Shown here: positions 27,349 to 35,348 of the stretch, one piece after another
How the letters are laid out: each line of letters starts with the position of its first letter
How positions within the stretch are numbered: the first letter of the stretch is position 1
NCBI GenBank assembly: GCA_018712515.1
Contig: DVGW01000018.1
Coordinates: 1-64,000 of the forward strand
Reading direction: 5' to 3'
DNA length: 64,000 nt
Source: Aphodovivens avicola
GTDB lineage: Bacteria; Actinomycetota; Coriobacteriia; Coriobacteriales; Eggerthellaceae
Position numbers and translations under genes: made by a program
Notes under the pieces: model-generated
What the model was told of the DNA's origin: nothing
Database searches by the model: none
What the model saw: the letters and a program-made list of their open reading frames with translations, nothing else

Positions 27349-27912
27349 TCACATCAGCTGTTTACCAACGTTCCAAGCGCCGCCGACCTCTTCGCCCACC
27401 ACACGGTAGGTCATGTGCGCAGCATCGTAGACAAGAGGCTGAAACTTGCCGAAGTCCACCTTGCTGTCTTCTCCGAGTATTGCCTCGTCCACCAGCACGT
27501 TGACGACCTTGCCGACGACACGCGCCCCATGCTCGTCGCCCTGAATCTCGACAACCTCGCACTCCATGGTGAGCGGATACTCCTCTATGACGGGCGCATC
27601 CACGTACTCGGATTTCACAAACGTCAGGCCACTCTTTTCGGCCTTATTCACCTTGTTGCCAGTCGCGATGCCAAAGTAGTCGGCCGATACGACGTTGGCC
27701 TTATTGGCAGGAGCAACGGTGAAGGCGCCTTTCTTGACGATGTTGGCCGTGGTTTTGTGGTCGCCGATGTTGAAGCAGATCTCGTGACGGGAGCACTCGC
27801 CTGCCCACGCGGCATTCATAGCGTTAGGCACGCCGTTCTCATCGTAGCTCGCGATAATGAACACTGACTGCGGAAACAGCTCGCCCGCATTGCCCAGGCT
27901 CTTCTTTGCCAT
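27349..27912 (-). CDS. flavin reductase family protein
   Basis: 187 residues from ATG 27912 with GAAAGGATGCGC upstream. The split-barrel FMN-binding pattern is visible: PQSVFIIASYDENGVPNAMNAAWAGECSRHEICFNI, then TTANIVKKGAFTVAPANKANVVSADYFG and LTMECEVVEIQGDEHGARVVGKVVNVLVDE. These proteins bind FMN and reduce flavin or other small substrates. It is divergent from the HxlR regulator, a usual pairing, which suggests redox- or electrophile-responsive control. Confidence 0.9.
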   Translation of the reverse strand: MAKKSLGNAGELFPQSVFIIASYDENGVPNAMNAAWAGECSRHEICFNIGDHKTTANIVKKGAFTVAPANKANVVSADYFGIATGNKVNKAEKSGLTFVKSEYVDAPVIEEYPLTMECEVVEIQGDEHGARVVGKVVNVLVDEAILGEDSKVDFGKFQPLVYDAAHMTYRVVGEEVGGAWNVGKQLM

Positions 27913-28017
27913 TGCGCATCCTTTCACTTGTGTTGACATTCCTTCGACACGCAGTATTCTTCTTTATCGGATCGGCTGCAAGTACTGGTTTTCTTGTTAG
28001 GTACTTACCGGAACTAA

Positions 28018-28042
28018 AGCGTATCAGTCAGGAGCGATACGC
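28018..28042. promoter_or_regulatory. inverted repeat in the divergent HxlR/flavin reductase promoter
   Basis: AGCGTATC-N9-GATACGCT is an 8-bp dyad. Another, AAGTAC/GTACTT, lies at 27980-28006. Both are candidates for HxlR binding sites in the 194-bp divergent region. Confidence 0.45.
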
Positions 28043-28106
28043 TGCGGCACCCAAAATGATCTGATTGGCGCCCTGCCGTCCCTTCACCTCGAAGAAAGGA
28101 CAACCC

Positions 28107-28454
28107 GTGAGAGAGCATCCATCCCCCGAAGACATCACCAAAGCACGCTTCGAGGGAACCGGCTACAGCTATACGCTTTCGCTCATCCAAGGCAAGCACA
28201 AGATGGCGATTCTCTACTGCCTGATGGAGTACCAGCCGGTGCGCTTCAACCAGATGCGCCGCTATCTGGGCAACGTCGCCGACAAGACGCTGTCGGCAAA
28301 CCTCAAGGAGCTCGAGCACGATGGCCTCATCGTGCGCACGGAATATCCCCAGGTACCGCCGAAGGTTGAATACACCCTCACCGAACTGGGGGATTCGCTC
28401 ATGGAAGTGCTCGACCAGCTTTGCCTTTGGGGCACCGAACACAAGCCCGCCTAA
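28107..28454 (+). CDS. HxlR-family winged-helix regulator
   Basis: 115 residues from a GTG at 28107 that follows GAAAGGA; the TTG at 28065 lacks a site. The single winged helix (YTLSLIQGKHKMAILYCLMEYQPVRFNQMRRYLGNVADKTLSANLKELEHDGLIVRTEYPQVPPKVEYTLTELG) is typical HxlR. These proteins respond to oxidants, aldehydes or quinones. It likely controls the divergent flavin reductase. Confidence 0.92.
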   Translation: MREHPSPEDITKARFEGTGYSYTLSLIQGKHKMAILYCLMEYQPVRFNQMRRYLGNVADKTLSANLKELEHDGLIVRTEYPQVPPKVEYTLTELGDSLMEVLDQLCLWGTEHKPA

Positions 28455-28475
28455 CAACACACCGGAGCGTGCCGG

Positions 28476-28513
28476 GTGCCAAAGGGGTGCCAAAGGGACA
28501 CATCTAATGGCAC
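28476..28513. repeat. REP-like palindromes, family A, left of transposase
   Basis: A truncated GTGCCAAAGGG (28476-28486) is joined to a complete 27-base copy at 28487-28513. This lies 90 bp before the transposase start and is in opposite orientation to the copy at the gene's end. Confidence 0.85.
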
Positions 28514-28603
28514 ATATCCACATCTATCGAAGGCTCATATCCAAAGGATGCCTGACATGGCATAATGGATTTCCCGGTTCTTTTCCTCGACAAAGGAGGA
28601 GCT

Positions 28604-29374
28604 ATGGCGCGCAGCGCAAGAGCGACGCTTCCTTCCGACTTCATCCACGTAACCACAAGAGGACTGGGAAGGCGCATCATCTTCGAAGACGACCTGGACA
28701 AAGAGAGATTCCTCTCCATTCTCTCGACCAAGCTAACGGATTCGGAAAGCCGCGTCTACGCATGGTGCCTCATGGACAACCATATCCACCTGCTGCTTCG
28801 CGCGAACAGCGCCGACCTCTCGAAATCCATGCAGCGCATCGGAGTTAGCTACGCACAGTACTTCAACGGCAGGCATGGGCATGTAGGGAAGGTTTTCCAA
28901 AACCGCTTCAACGCCCATCCGATAATGGGTGAAACTCATCTGCTTGCGACGATTCGATACATTCATCGAAACCCCCTCGAAACCGGAACGGCGATGGATC
29001 GCTACGATTGGAGCAGCTATCGGGCGATCCTCGGGAAAGAGCATGCGCGCGGAGCGGAGATGACCGACTCGAAAACGGTGCTCGAGCTATTCGGCGGAAA
29101 GAATGCTTTCATCCGTTTCCACAATGAAGAAAGCGAGGCAGACGGTTTCGAAAGGATTGACGGATACCGGCGCCGAATCGATGATGTCGAGGCTGCCGAA
29201 ATCGCGATCGGAATGTTTGGAAGCGCTTTCTCAGATCGAATCTGCTCAATGCCTAAAGCAAAACGAGACGACGCTTTGGCACGGTTGAAATTTGCCGGTC
29301 TTTCCATCAGGCAAATCGAAAGATTGACAGGCATAGGGAGAGGGATTATCACGAGAGCGCGAGCGTGCCATTAG
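28604..29374 (+). CDS. REP-associated tyrosine transposase (RAYT, Y1/HUH family)
   Basis: 256 residues from ATG 28604 behind AAAGGAGG. The N-terminus (LPSDFIHVTTRGLGRRIIFEDDLDKERFLSIL) and the HUH motif in WCLMDNHIHLLLR match RAYT proteins. The candidate nucleophilic Tyr is in TIRYIHRNPLETG. RAYTs nick and rejoin single-stranded REP hairpins. The gene is bracketed by inverted family A palindromes, and its TAG stop codon lies inside the right-hand copy, so the last residues are coded by the repeat. It appears intact. Confidence 0.88.
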   Translation: MARSARATLPSDFIHVTTRGLGRRIIFEDDLDKERFLSILSTKLTDSESRVYAWCLMDNHIHLLLRANSADLSKSMQRIGVSYAQYFNGRHGHVGKVFQNRFNAHPIMGETHLLATIRYIHRNPLETGTAMDRYDWSSYRAILGKEHARGAEMTDSKTVLELFGGKNAFIRFHNEESEADGFERIDGYRRRIDDVEAAEIAIGMFGSAFSDRICSMPKAKRDDALARLKFAGLSIRQIERLTGIGRGIITRARACH

Positions 29375-29404
29375 ATGTGTCCCTTTGGCACGTGCCTTTG
29401 GCAC
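29365..29404. repeat. REP-like palindrome, family A, right of transposase
   Basis: A complete inverted copy at 29365-29391, followed by a short palindrome GTGCCTTTGGCAC at 29392-29404. It overlaps the last 10 bases of the transposase gene. Confidence 0.85.
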
Positions 29405-29506
29405 GTGGGCGTTTCGACGAACACGGTGAAAAGCTACCTGGCCTCGTCGTTCCGCAAGCTCGGCATCAGCAAGCGCTCCGAACTTGAAAAGTTCATGCTG
29501 CGCTAA
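29405..29506 (+). pseudogene. 3' remnant of a second LuxR-family gene
   Basis: It codes VGVSTNTVKSYLASSFRK...SELEKFMLR and a stop, the last 33 residues of a LuxR helix-turn-helix. Bases 29406-29520 match 27002-27116 with 7 differences in 115. The GAG-TTG to GAA-CTT changes are synonymous, which points to a once-functional paralogue and not to a recent duplication. Its 5' part is gone; a REP palindrome ends exactly where it begins. Confidence 0.8.
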
Positions 29507-29557
29507 CCGGCTCCGGCGCCAAGGACGCCAAAGCGCCGCTGCCATTCGCCGGATGAA

Positions 29558-29624
29558 GTGTTACGAATCTTGACTTGGTGTTACTCCAATCCCTATAGTG
29601 TTACGAGTTCGTTTTTCGTAACAC
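29558..29624 (+). promoter_or_regulatory. nickel operon promoter with four phased NikR-like half-sites
   Basis: GTGTTAC occurs at 29558, 29578 and 29598, and its complement GTAACAC at 29618, each start exactly 20 bp after the last. The last two form GTGTTAC-N13-GTAACAC, the NikR operator described for Desulfovibrio-type regulons. The promoter TTGACT (29570-29575) -N18- TATAGT (29594-29599) lies among them: the second half-site sits in the spacer and the third overlaps the -10. This predicts repression when nickel is plentiful. Confidence 0.8.
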
Positions 29625-29642
29625 TATCGTCGAAGGAGAACC

Positions 29643-31322
29643 ATGCCGACATCGACCACGTCCTCCCCCGCTCTCTCCCGCCGCTCGTTCGCGAAGCTCG
29701 CGTTGGCGGGCAGCGGCGCGCTCGCACTCGGCGGAGCGCTCGCCGGCTGCTCGCAGCCCGCCGACGGAGGAGACGGCACCGACACGGAAGACGCCGCCGA
29801 CAACGCTTCGGGAGACACCCAGACGCAGGTCATCGTGACCATGCCTACCGGCGCCGAGCCGGCGGCGGGCTTCGATCCGTTCGTGTCGTGGGGCTGCGGC
29901 GAGCACGTGCACGAGCCGCTCATCCAGTCGACGCTCATCGTCACCAACGCCGACATGAGCTTCTCCAACGACCTGGCCACCGACTATTCCTGCAGCGAGG
30001 ACGGTCTCACCTGGACGTTCTCGCTCCGCGATGACGCCGTGTTCTCCGACGGCGAGCCGTTGACCGCCGCAGACGTGGCCTTCACCATCAACGGCATCCT
30101 GGCCTCGCCGACCGCCGAAGCCGATCTGTCCATGGTCGACGAAGCCGTGGCGACCGGCGACTACGCCGTGGAGCTGCACCTCAACCGCCCGTTCAACATC
30201 CTGCTGTACACGCTGGCAAACGTCGGCATCTGCCCCGAGCACGCCCACGGCGACGATTACGGCACCCATCCCATCGGATCGGGCCGCTACATGCTCACGC
30301 AGTGGGACAAGGGCCAGCAGGTCATCTTCGACGCCAACCCGACCTACTATGGCGAGAAACCGCGGATCGAGCGTCTCGTGGTGCTGTTCATGGACGAGGA
30401 CGCCTCGCTCGCCGCCGCGCAGGCGGGATCGGTCGACCTCGCCTACACGTCGGCCACGTTCGCCGAGAACGTCGTCGGCGGTTACGACCTGTTCGACTGC
30501 GAGACGGTCGACTCACGCGGCATCTCGCTGCCGACGGTGCCCGCCGGATCCACCTGGGAAAGCGGCGGCGTCTCCTACGAGGCCGGCAACGACGTCATCA
30601 GCGACCGGGCGCTGCGACAGGCGATGAACTTCGCGCTCGACCGCGACCTGGCCATCCAGCACACGTTGGGCGGGTTCGGCACGCCGGCGTTCAGCGTGTC
30701 CGACGGCATGCCCTGGGCAAGCGAGGACATGCAGGTCGCCACCGACATCGCGCGCGCCAGGCAAATCCTCGCCGATGGCGGTTGGGCCGCGGGCGACGAC
30801 GGCACCCTGGTCAAAGACGGCGTGCGCGCCGAGTTCGACCTGCTGTACATGGCGCCCGACACCGTGCGCCAGGCGCTCGCCGCTGATTTCGCGGAGCAGA
30901 TGGCGCCGCTCGGCATCAAGGTGAACGTGCAGGGCCTGTCATGGGACGATCTCGAGCCGCAGTCGTATTCGCAGGCGATCCTCTGGGGCTGGGGCTCCAA
31001 CTCGCCCGTCGAGATCTACGAGCTCAACCACTCCCAAGGCTGGGGCGATTACGCCTGTCGCGCTGACGAGACGACCGATGGCTACCTCGACCAGGCAGTC
31101 GCGCAGCCCGATATCGCCGACTCGTACGAGTACTACCGCCTGGCGCAATGGGACGGCCAGACCGGCGTCACGCCCGCATCCGACGCCCCGTGGGTGTGGA
31201 TCGCCAACGTCGACCACCTCTACTTCGTGCGCGAGGGCCTGCAGGTGGCGGAGCAGAAGCCCCATCCGCACGGCCACGGCTGGTCCATCGTCAACAACGT
31301 GGATCAGTGGAGCTGGCAGTAA
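29643..31322 (+). CDS. nikA: nickel/peptide ABC transporter substrate-binding lipoprotein (SBP family 5)
   Basis: 559 residues from ATG 29643 behind GAAGGAG. The signal has both a twin-arginine motif (SRRSFAKLALAG) and a lipobox LAGC with Cys36, so it is probably Tat-exported and lipidated. The body is an extracellular solute-binding family 5 fold (LATDYSCSEDGLTWTFSLRDDAVFSDGEPLTAADVAFTI). A HPHGHGW cluster near residue 541 could bind metal. First gene of a four-gene transporter operon; nickel is inferred from the operator and the His-rich ATPase, while oligopeptide is the alternative. Confidence 0.85.
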   Translation: MPTSTTSSPALSRRSFAKLALAGSGALALGGALAGCSQPADGGDGTDTEDAADNASGDTQTQVIVTMPTGAEPAAGFDPFVSWGCGEHVHEPLIQSTLIVTNADMSFSNDLATDYSCSEDGLTWTFSLRDDAVFSDGEPLTAADVAFTINGILASPTAEADLSMVDEAVATGDYAVELHLNRPFNILLYTLANVGICPEHAHGDDYGTHPIGSGRYMLTQWDKGQQVIFDANPTYYGEKPRIERLVVLFMDEDASLAAAQAGSVDLAYTSATFAENVVGGYDLFDCETVDSRGISLPTVPAGSTWESGGVSYEAGNDVISDRALRQAMNFALDRDLAIQHTLGGFGTPAFSVSDGMPWASEDMQVATDIARARQILADGGWAAGDDGTLVKDGVRAEFDLLYMAPDTVRQALAADFAEQMAPLGIKVNVQGLSWDDLEPQSYSQAILWGWGSNSPVEIYELNHSQGWGDYACRADETTDGYLDQAVAQPDIADSYEYYRLAQWDGQTGVTPASDAPWVWIANVDHLYFVREGLQVAEQKPHPHGHGWSIVNNVDQWSWQ

Positions 31323-31340
31323 GGAGCCGATCCCGCCATC

Positions 31341-32354
31341 ATGCCGCTGCTTTCCCTCACGCTCAGACAACTGGCCAAATGCGCGCTGCTCATCCTGGCG
31401 GTGAGCTTCGTCACGTTCGCCCTGGTGTCGGCGTCGCCGGTCGATCCGATGCAGGCGAACCTCGGGCAAAGCGCGTACCTGTCGCTCACGGCCGATGAGA
31501 AGGCGCAGCTGGCCGCCTATTGGGGCACCGATCAACCGTTCCTCACACGCTACTTCGCATGGCTTGCCGCGTTCGTCCAAGGCGACATGGGGACGAGCCT
31601 GCGGTTCAACGCACCGGTGGCGCAGGTCATCGCCGAGCGAGCCGGCTCGTCGCTTCTGCTGATGGCCATCGCGTGGGTGCTGTCGGGCATCATCGGGTTC
31701 GCGCTGGGCATCGTCGCCGGAATGAACCGCGACCGCCTGGTCGACCGGATCGTGAAGGGATACTGCTTCGTGCTGGCAAGCGTGCCCACCTTCTGGCTGG
31801 CGCTCGTCGCGCTGATCGTGTTCTCGGTGTGGCTGGGATGGTTCCCCTTCGGGTTCTCGGTGCCGGTGGGCGTGGATGCCAGCTCCGTCACCTGGGGCGA
31901 TAGGCTCTACCATGCGATCCTGCCCGCGCTCGTGTTGGCGTTCGTCGGCGTGGCCAACATCGCGTTGCACACGCGCGAAAAGATCATCGACATCATGAAC
32001 GGCCCGTTCGTCCGCTACGCGCGGGCGCAGGGCAAAAGCCGCCTGAAGATCCTGCTGCAGCACGGGCTGCGCAACGCGCTGTTGCCCGCCATCACGCTGC
32101 AGTTCGCCTCCATCAGCGAGATCTTCGGCGGCTCGGTGCTGGTGGAGCAGGTGTTCTCCTACCCCGGCCTGGGACAGGCGGCCGTCACCGCGGGCCTGGG
32201 CGGCGATTCCGCGCTGCTGGCGGGCATCGCCGTCGTCTCGGCCGTCATCGTGTTCGGCGGCAACCTGATCGCCAACATCCTCTACGGCATCATCGACCCG
32301 CGCATCCGTCGAGGGGAGGTGAGCGCCCGTGGAGGCGAAGCCCCTGCAGCATGA
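31341..32354 (+). CDS. nikB: nickel/peptide ABC transporter permease (NikB/DppB type)
   Basis: 337 residues with about six membrane segments. It has the usual NikB/DppB N-terminus (LRQLAKCALLILAVSFVTFALVSASPVDPM) and the ATPase-docking EAA loop region REKIIDIMNGPFVRYARAQGKSRLKILLQHGLRNALLPAITLQ. The ribosome site is AAGGAG 14 bases upstream, rather far. Its 3' end overlaps the next permease by 26 bp. Confidence 0.9.
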   Translation: MPLLSLTLRQLAKCALLILAVSFVTFALVSASPVDPMQANLGQSAYLSLTADEKAQLAAYWGTDQPFLTRYFAWLAAFVQGDMGTSLRFNAPVAQVIAERAGSSLLLMAIAWVLSGIIGFALGIVAGMNRDRLVDRIVKGYCFVLASVPTFWLALVALIVFSVWLGWFPFGFSVPVGVDASSVTWGDRLYHAILPALVLAFVGVANIALHTREKIIDIMNGPFVRYARAQGKSRLKILLQHGLRNALLPAITLQFASISEIFGGSVLVEQVFSYPGLGQAAVTAGLGGDSALLAGIAVVSAVIVFGGNLIANILYGIIDPRIRRGEVSARGGEAPAA

Positions 32355-33264
32355 CAAGGCGGTAACCGCCGCTGCATCGAAGGATGTGACAGGGGACGTT
32401 CCTTCTGTCACATTATTCAAACGTGACAGAAGGAACGTCCCCTGTCACATCTCCAACCGTGTGGCGACCGCCGTCCTCGCGGCGGCGGGGGCCGCGATCC
32501 TCCTCGTCGTCGTGATCGCCGGGCTCGCCCTCATGCCCGAGGCGCAGGCGACCGACCTCGACGCCCGTTCGCTCGCCCCGAGCCTCCAGCACCCGTTCGG
32601 CACCGATCGCCTGGGGCACGACATGCTCGCGCGCACCGTCGCCGGCCTGTCTACGAGCATCCTCATCGGACTTGTCGCCGTGGCGGCGTCGTCGCTCATC
32701 GCGCTCGCGCTGGGCTGCGCATCGGCGCTCGGCGGACGCAAGGTCGACGCCGCCATCACATGGATCATCGACCTGATGATGGGCGTGCCCCACATCATCC
32801 TGCTCATCCTGATCTCGTACGCGCTCGGCAAGGGGTTCGTCGGCGTGGTGGTGGGCATCGCGTTGACGCACTGGCCCAGCCTCGCGCGCGTCGTGCGCGC
32901 CGAGGTGCTGCAGGTGAAGGAAGCTCCCTATGTGGCAGCCGCCGCGAAGCTGGGACGCAGCCGCTGGGACATCGCGCTGCGCCATATCCTCCCCCATGTG
33001 CTGCCGCAGTTCCTCGTGGGCATCGTTTTGATGTTCCCTCACGCCATCCTGCACGAAGCCGCCATCACGTTCCTCGGGTTCGGCCTGTCGCCCGAATCCG
33101 CCGCCATCGGCATCATCCTGTCCGAGTCGATGAGCTACCTCTCCGCTGGCATGTGGTGGCTCGCATTCTTCCCCGGACTGGCGTTGGTGTTGGTCGTCAT
33201 GATGTTCGACGCGTGCGGATCGGGCATCCGCCGCCTGCTCGACCCGGCAAGTTCGCAGGAGTAG
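32329..33264 (+). CDS. nikC: nickel/peptide ABC transporter permease (NikC/DppC type) with an in-frame palindrome insertion
   Basis: 311 residues from the GTG at 32329, with GGGGAGG upstream. The EAA loop (EVLQVKEAPYVAAAAKLGRSRWDIALRHILPHVLPQFLVG) and FGTDRLGHDMLARTVAG are typical. Codons 19-41 are a 69-base palindrome that adds KDVTGDVPSVTLFKRDRRNVPC before the first membrane helix. No family member I know has this segment. A GTG at 32461, after the insert, could be an alternative start that avoids it. Confidence 0.87.
   Translation: MEAKPLQHDKAVTAAASKDVTGDVPSVTLFKRDRRNVPCHISNRVATAVLAAAGAAILLVVVIAGLALMPEAQATDLDARSLAPSLQHPFGTDRLGHDMLARTVAGLSTSILIGLVAVAASSLIALALGCASALGGRKVDAAITWIIDLMMGVPHIILLILISYALGKGFVGVVVGIALTHWPSLARVVRAEVLQVKEAPYVAAAAKLGRSRWDIALRHILPHVLPQFLVGIVLMFPHAILHEAAITFLGFGLSPESAAIGIILSESMSYLSAGMWWLAFFPGLALVLVVMMFDACGSGIRRLLDPASSQE
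32383..32451. repeat. perfect 29-bp twin palindrome (element B) inside nikC
   Basis: Two exact inverse arms of 29 bases, starting GATGTGACAGGGGACG, around an 11-base centre. 69 bases in all, a multiple of three, so the reading frame stays open. The arm contains a second internal near-palindrome, GTGACAG..CTGTCAC. Confidence 0.95.
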
Positions 33265-33273
33265 GAGGCGGGG

Positions 33274-35262
33274 ATGGACGAGAGGATCATCGACATGACC
33301 GAATCCGCTGGCAAGGGGAATTCCGCGACGAGATGCGACGCAGCGGCGGCACACGCGGGCTCCGCGCTCGACGGCGCAGTCGCATCGCACGCGGCCGCCG
33401 CACCCGACAGCGCGCCGGCAGCCCCCACTACGCCGCCGAGCGCCGACCATGCCGCACCACCGAGCGCCGCCCCCACCACGCCGCAAGGCGCCGACCATGC
33501 CGCGACCAGCCACGCCGGCCAGCCGACGCACCACCATCATTCGCATGCTGCTCACAGCGTGCATGCGGGAGGCCATCACCTGCTGCAACTCGATGACGTG
33601 AGCGTGGGGTTCGAGCGCTATGCCGGACGCGGGGTGCTGGCGCCGCGCGAGACACGGTTCGTGGTGGAGCACCTGAGCCTGTCGCTGCACGAGGGCGAGA
33701 TCTTGGCGCTCGTCGGCGCCTCCGGATCGGGCAAAACCCTCATCGCCGACACCATCATGGGATTGTTTGCCGCGAATGCGCAGGTCACCGGACGCGTTTG
33801 GTTCGACGGTGATGCCATGGACGAGCGATCCCTCACCCCCCTGCGTGGCAACCGGATCGCCTTTGTGCCGCAATCGGTGGAGTCGCTTGATCCTCTGCAG
33901 CGCGTCGGCCGCCAAATCGAGCGCCTGGCGCAGGGCATGACGAAACAAGAGGCGCGAGCCCGACGTCGTGAGCTGTTCGCGCGCTACCGCTTGGATGAGG
34001 AAACCGCGCGGTGTTACCCCTTCGAGCTATCCGGCGGCATGGCGCGTCGCGTGCTGCTGATCGGGGCGCTGATGAACCGCCCGCGCGTCATCGTCGCCGA
34101 CGAACCCACGCCCGGACTCGACATGGAGCTCGCTGTGCGAGCGATGGACGACTTCCGCGCGTTCGCCAACGACGGCGGCGGCGTGCTGCTGATCACCCAC
34201 GACATCGAGCTGGCGCTGCGCGTTGCGGACCGCATCGCGGTGTTCCAAGACGGCACTGTGGTGGAGGAGACCGCCGTGGCGAGCTTCGCGTCGCCTGACC
34301 TGTTGCAGCACTCCTTCAGCCGCAAGCTGTGGCACGCGCTGCCGGAACATGGGATGGAGATCGACGAGGAGAGACACGAAAGACAAGAATCGCCCCGCAA
34401 CGCAGTCACCTCCGCCGACTCCGAGGGAGGCGACACCCGTTCGCATGGCACCCCCCGCCGCCTCGAGGCGAAGGGGGTCCGCTTCAGCTACGGCAAGCAG
34501 CCGGTGCTGGACGGCTTTGACCTCGTCGTCGAACCGGGCGAGCGCGTCGCGCTGCACGCGCCCTCGGGAACAGGCAAGACGACGCTATGCCGCATCCTAG
34601 CCGGATACCTGCAGCCCGCCGCGGGCGCGGTCCTCGTGGACGGCGCGCCGCTTCCCCGCCGCGGCACGTGCCCCGTGCAGCTCATCGCCCAACACCCCGA
34701 GCACATGATGGATCCCGCCATCACCATCCGCCGCAGCCTCGCCGAGGCGACAATCGATCCCGCGGACGCCGCCGCGCTGGCATCTTGGGAGCGCGGCGGG
34801 AGGATTGCCATATCCGCGAAGAATCGCAAATCATCAGTGGATATGCGCAAAATCAAGCCCGAAAACTGCGCATGTCCACCGATGACTTGCACAGAAAGCC
34901 CCCGTCTTGACGAAAACGGCCGGCAGCCGACCTTCGACAGGACACCGGAAGAGCCCGCAGGCGGAGGGTTCCTCCCCCGCTTGCTCGATGCTCTGGGCAT
35001 CCAGCGCGCATGGCTCGAGCGCTTCCCCGTCGAGCTCTCCGGCGGCGAGCTGCAGCGCTGCTGCATCGCCCGCGCGCTCATGGCACGCCCACGCTACCTG
35101 ATCTGCGACGAGATCTCCACCATGCTCGACGCCGCGACGCAAGCTTATCTGTGGCGCTTCCTTATCGACCACGCCCAGGCAAACGGCATCGGCATGGTCC
35201 TCGTCACCCACTCCGACGCCCTGCTCAACCGTATCGCCACCCGCATCGTGGAATTACCGTGA
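33274..35262 (+). CDS. fused double ATPase of nickel/peptide ABC transporter with His-rich N-terminus
   Basis: 662 residues from ATG 33274 behind AGGAGGCGGGG. It joins NikD- and NikE-like ATPases. Domain 1 has Walker A GASGSGKT (148-155) and signature LSGGMARR (near 252). Domain 2 has APSGTGKTT (near 429) and LSGGELQRC (near 587). Residues 1-100 are an Ala/Pro/His region with an imperfect repeat (APTTPPSADHAAPPSA) and ten His within residues 80-102, plausibly metal-binding. About 40 extra residues in the helical part of domain 2 (about 515-555) coincide with a palindrome. Last gene of the operon. Confidence 0.88.
   Translation: MDERIIDMTESAGKGNSATRCDAAAAHAGSALDGAVASHAAAAPDSAPAAPTTPPSADHAAPPSAAPTTPQGADHAATSHAGQPTHHHHSHAAHSVHAGGHHLLQLDDVSVGFERYAGRGVLAPRETRFVVEHLSLSLHEGEILALVGASGSGKTLIADTIMGLFAANAQVTGRVWFDGDAMDERSLTPLRGNRIAFVPQSVESLDPLQRVGRQIERLAQGMTKQEARARRRELFARYRLDEETARCYPFELSGGMARRVLLIGALMNRPRVIVADEPTPGLDMELAVRAMDDFRAFANDGGGVLLITHDIELALRVADRIAVFQDGTVVEETAVASFASPDLLQHSFSRKLWHALPEHGMEIDEERHERQESPRNAVTSADSEGGDTRSHGTPRRLEAKGVRFSYGKQPVLDGFDLVVEPGERVALHAPSGTGKTTLCRILAGYLQPAAGAVLVDGAPLPRRGTCPVQLIAQHPEHMMDPAITIRRSLAEATIDPADAAALASWERGGRIAISAKNRKSSVDMRKIKPENCACPPMTCTESPRLDENGRQPTFDRTPEEPAGGGFLPRLLDALGIQRAWLERFPVELSGGELQRCCIARALMARPRYLICDEISTMLDAATQAYLWRFLIDHAQANGIGMVLVTHSDALLNRIATRIVELP
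34826..34890. repeat. palindromic insertion in the second ATPase domain
   Basis: Two 24-base arms (34826-34849 and 34867-34890) differ at 3 positions as inverted repeats, around a 17-base loop. The encoded residues (KSSVDMRKIKPENCACPPMTC) are out of place in an ABC ATPase and lie between the Q-loop and signature. Its sequence is unrelated to element B. Confidence 0.7.
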
Positions 35263-35348
35263 CAAAGGAGCGGAGACCGCCTCCGCGCCCGAACGCAAGA
35301 AGAGCGCAAAGCCGATCTCCGTTCCAACCATTCCGCACGTTAAAACCG

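Noticed and set aside
27000..29520. Whole segment as a composite transposon with 115-bp direct repeats
   Set aside because: The two repeats differ at 7 positions including synonymous codon changes, so they look like paralogous gene ends and not like a target or transposon repeat made in one event.
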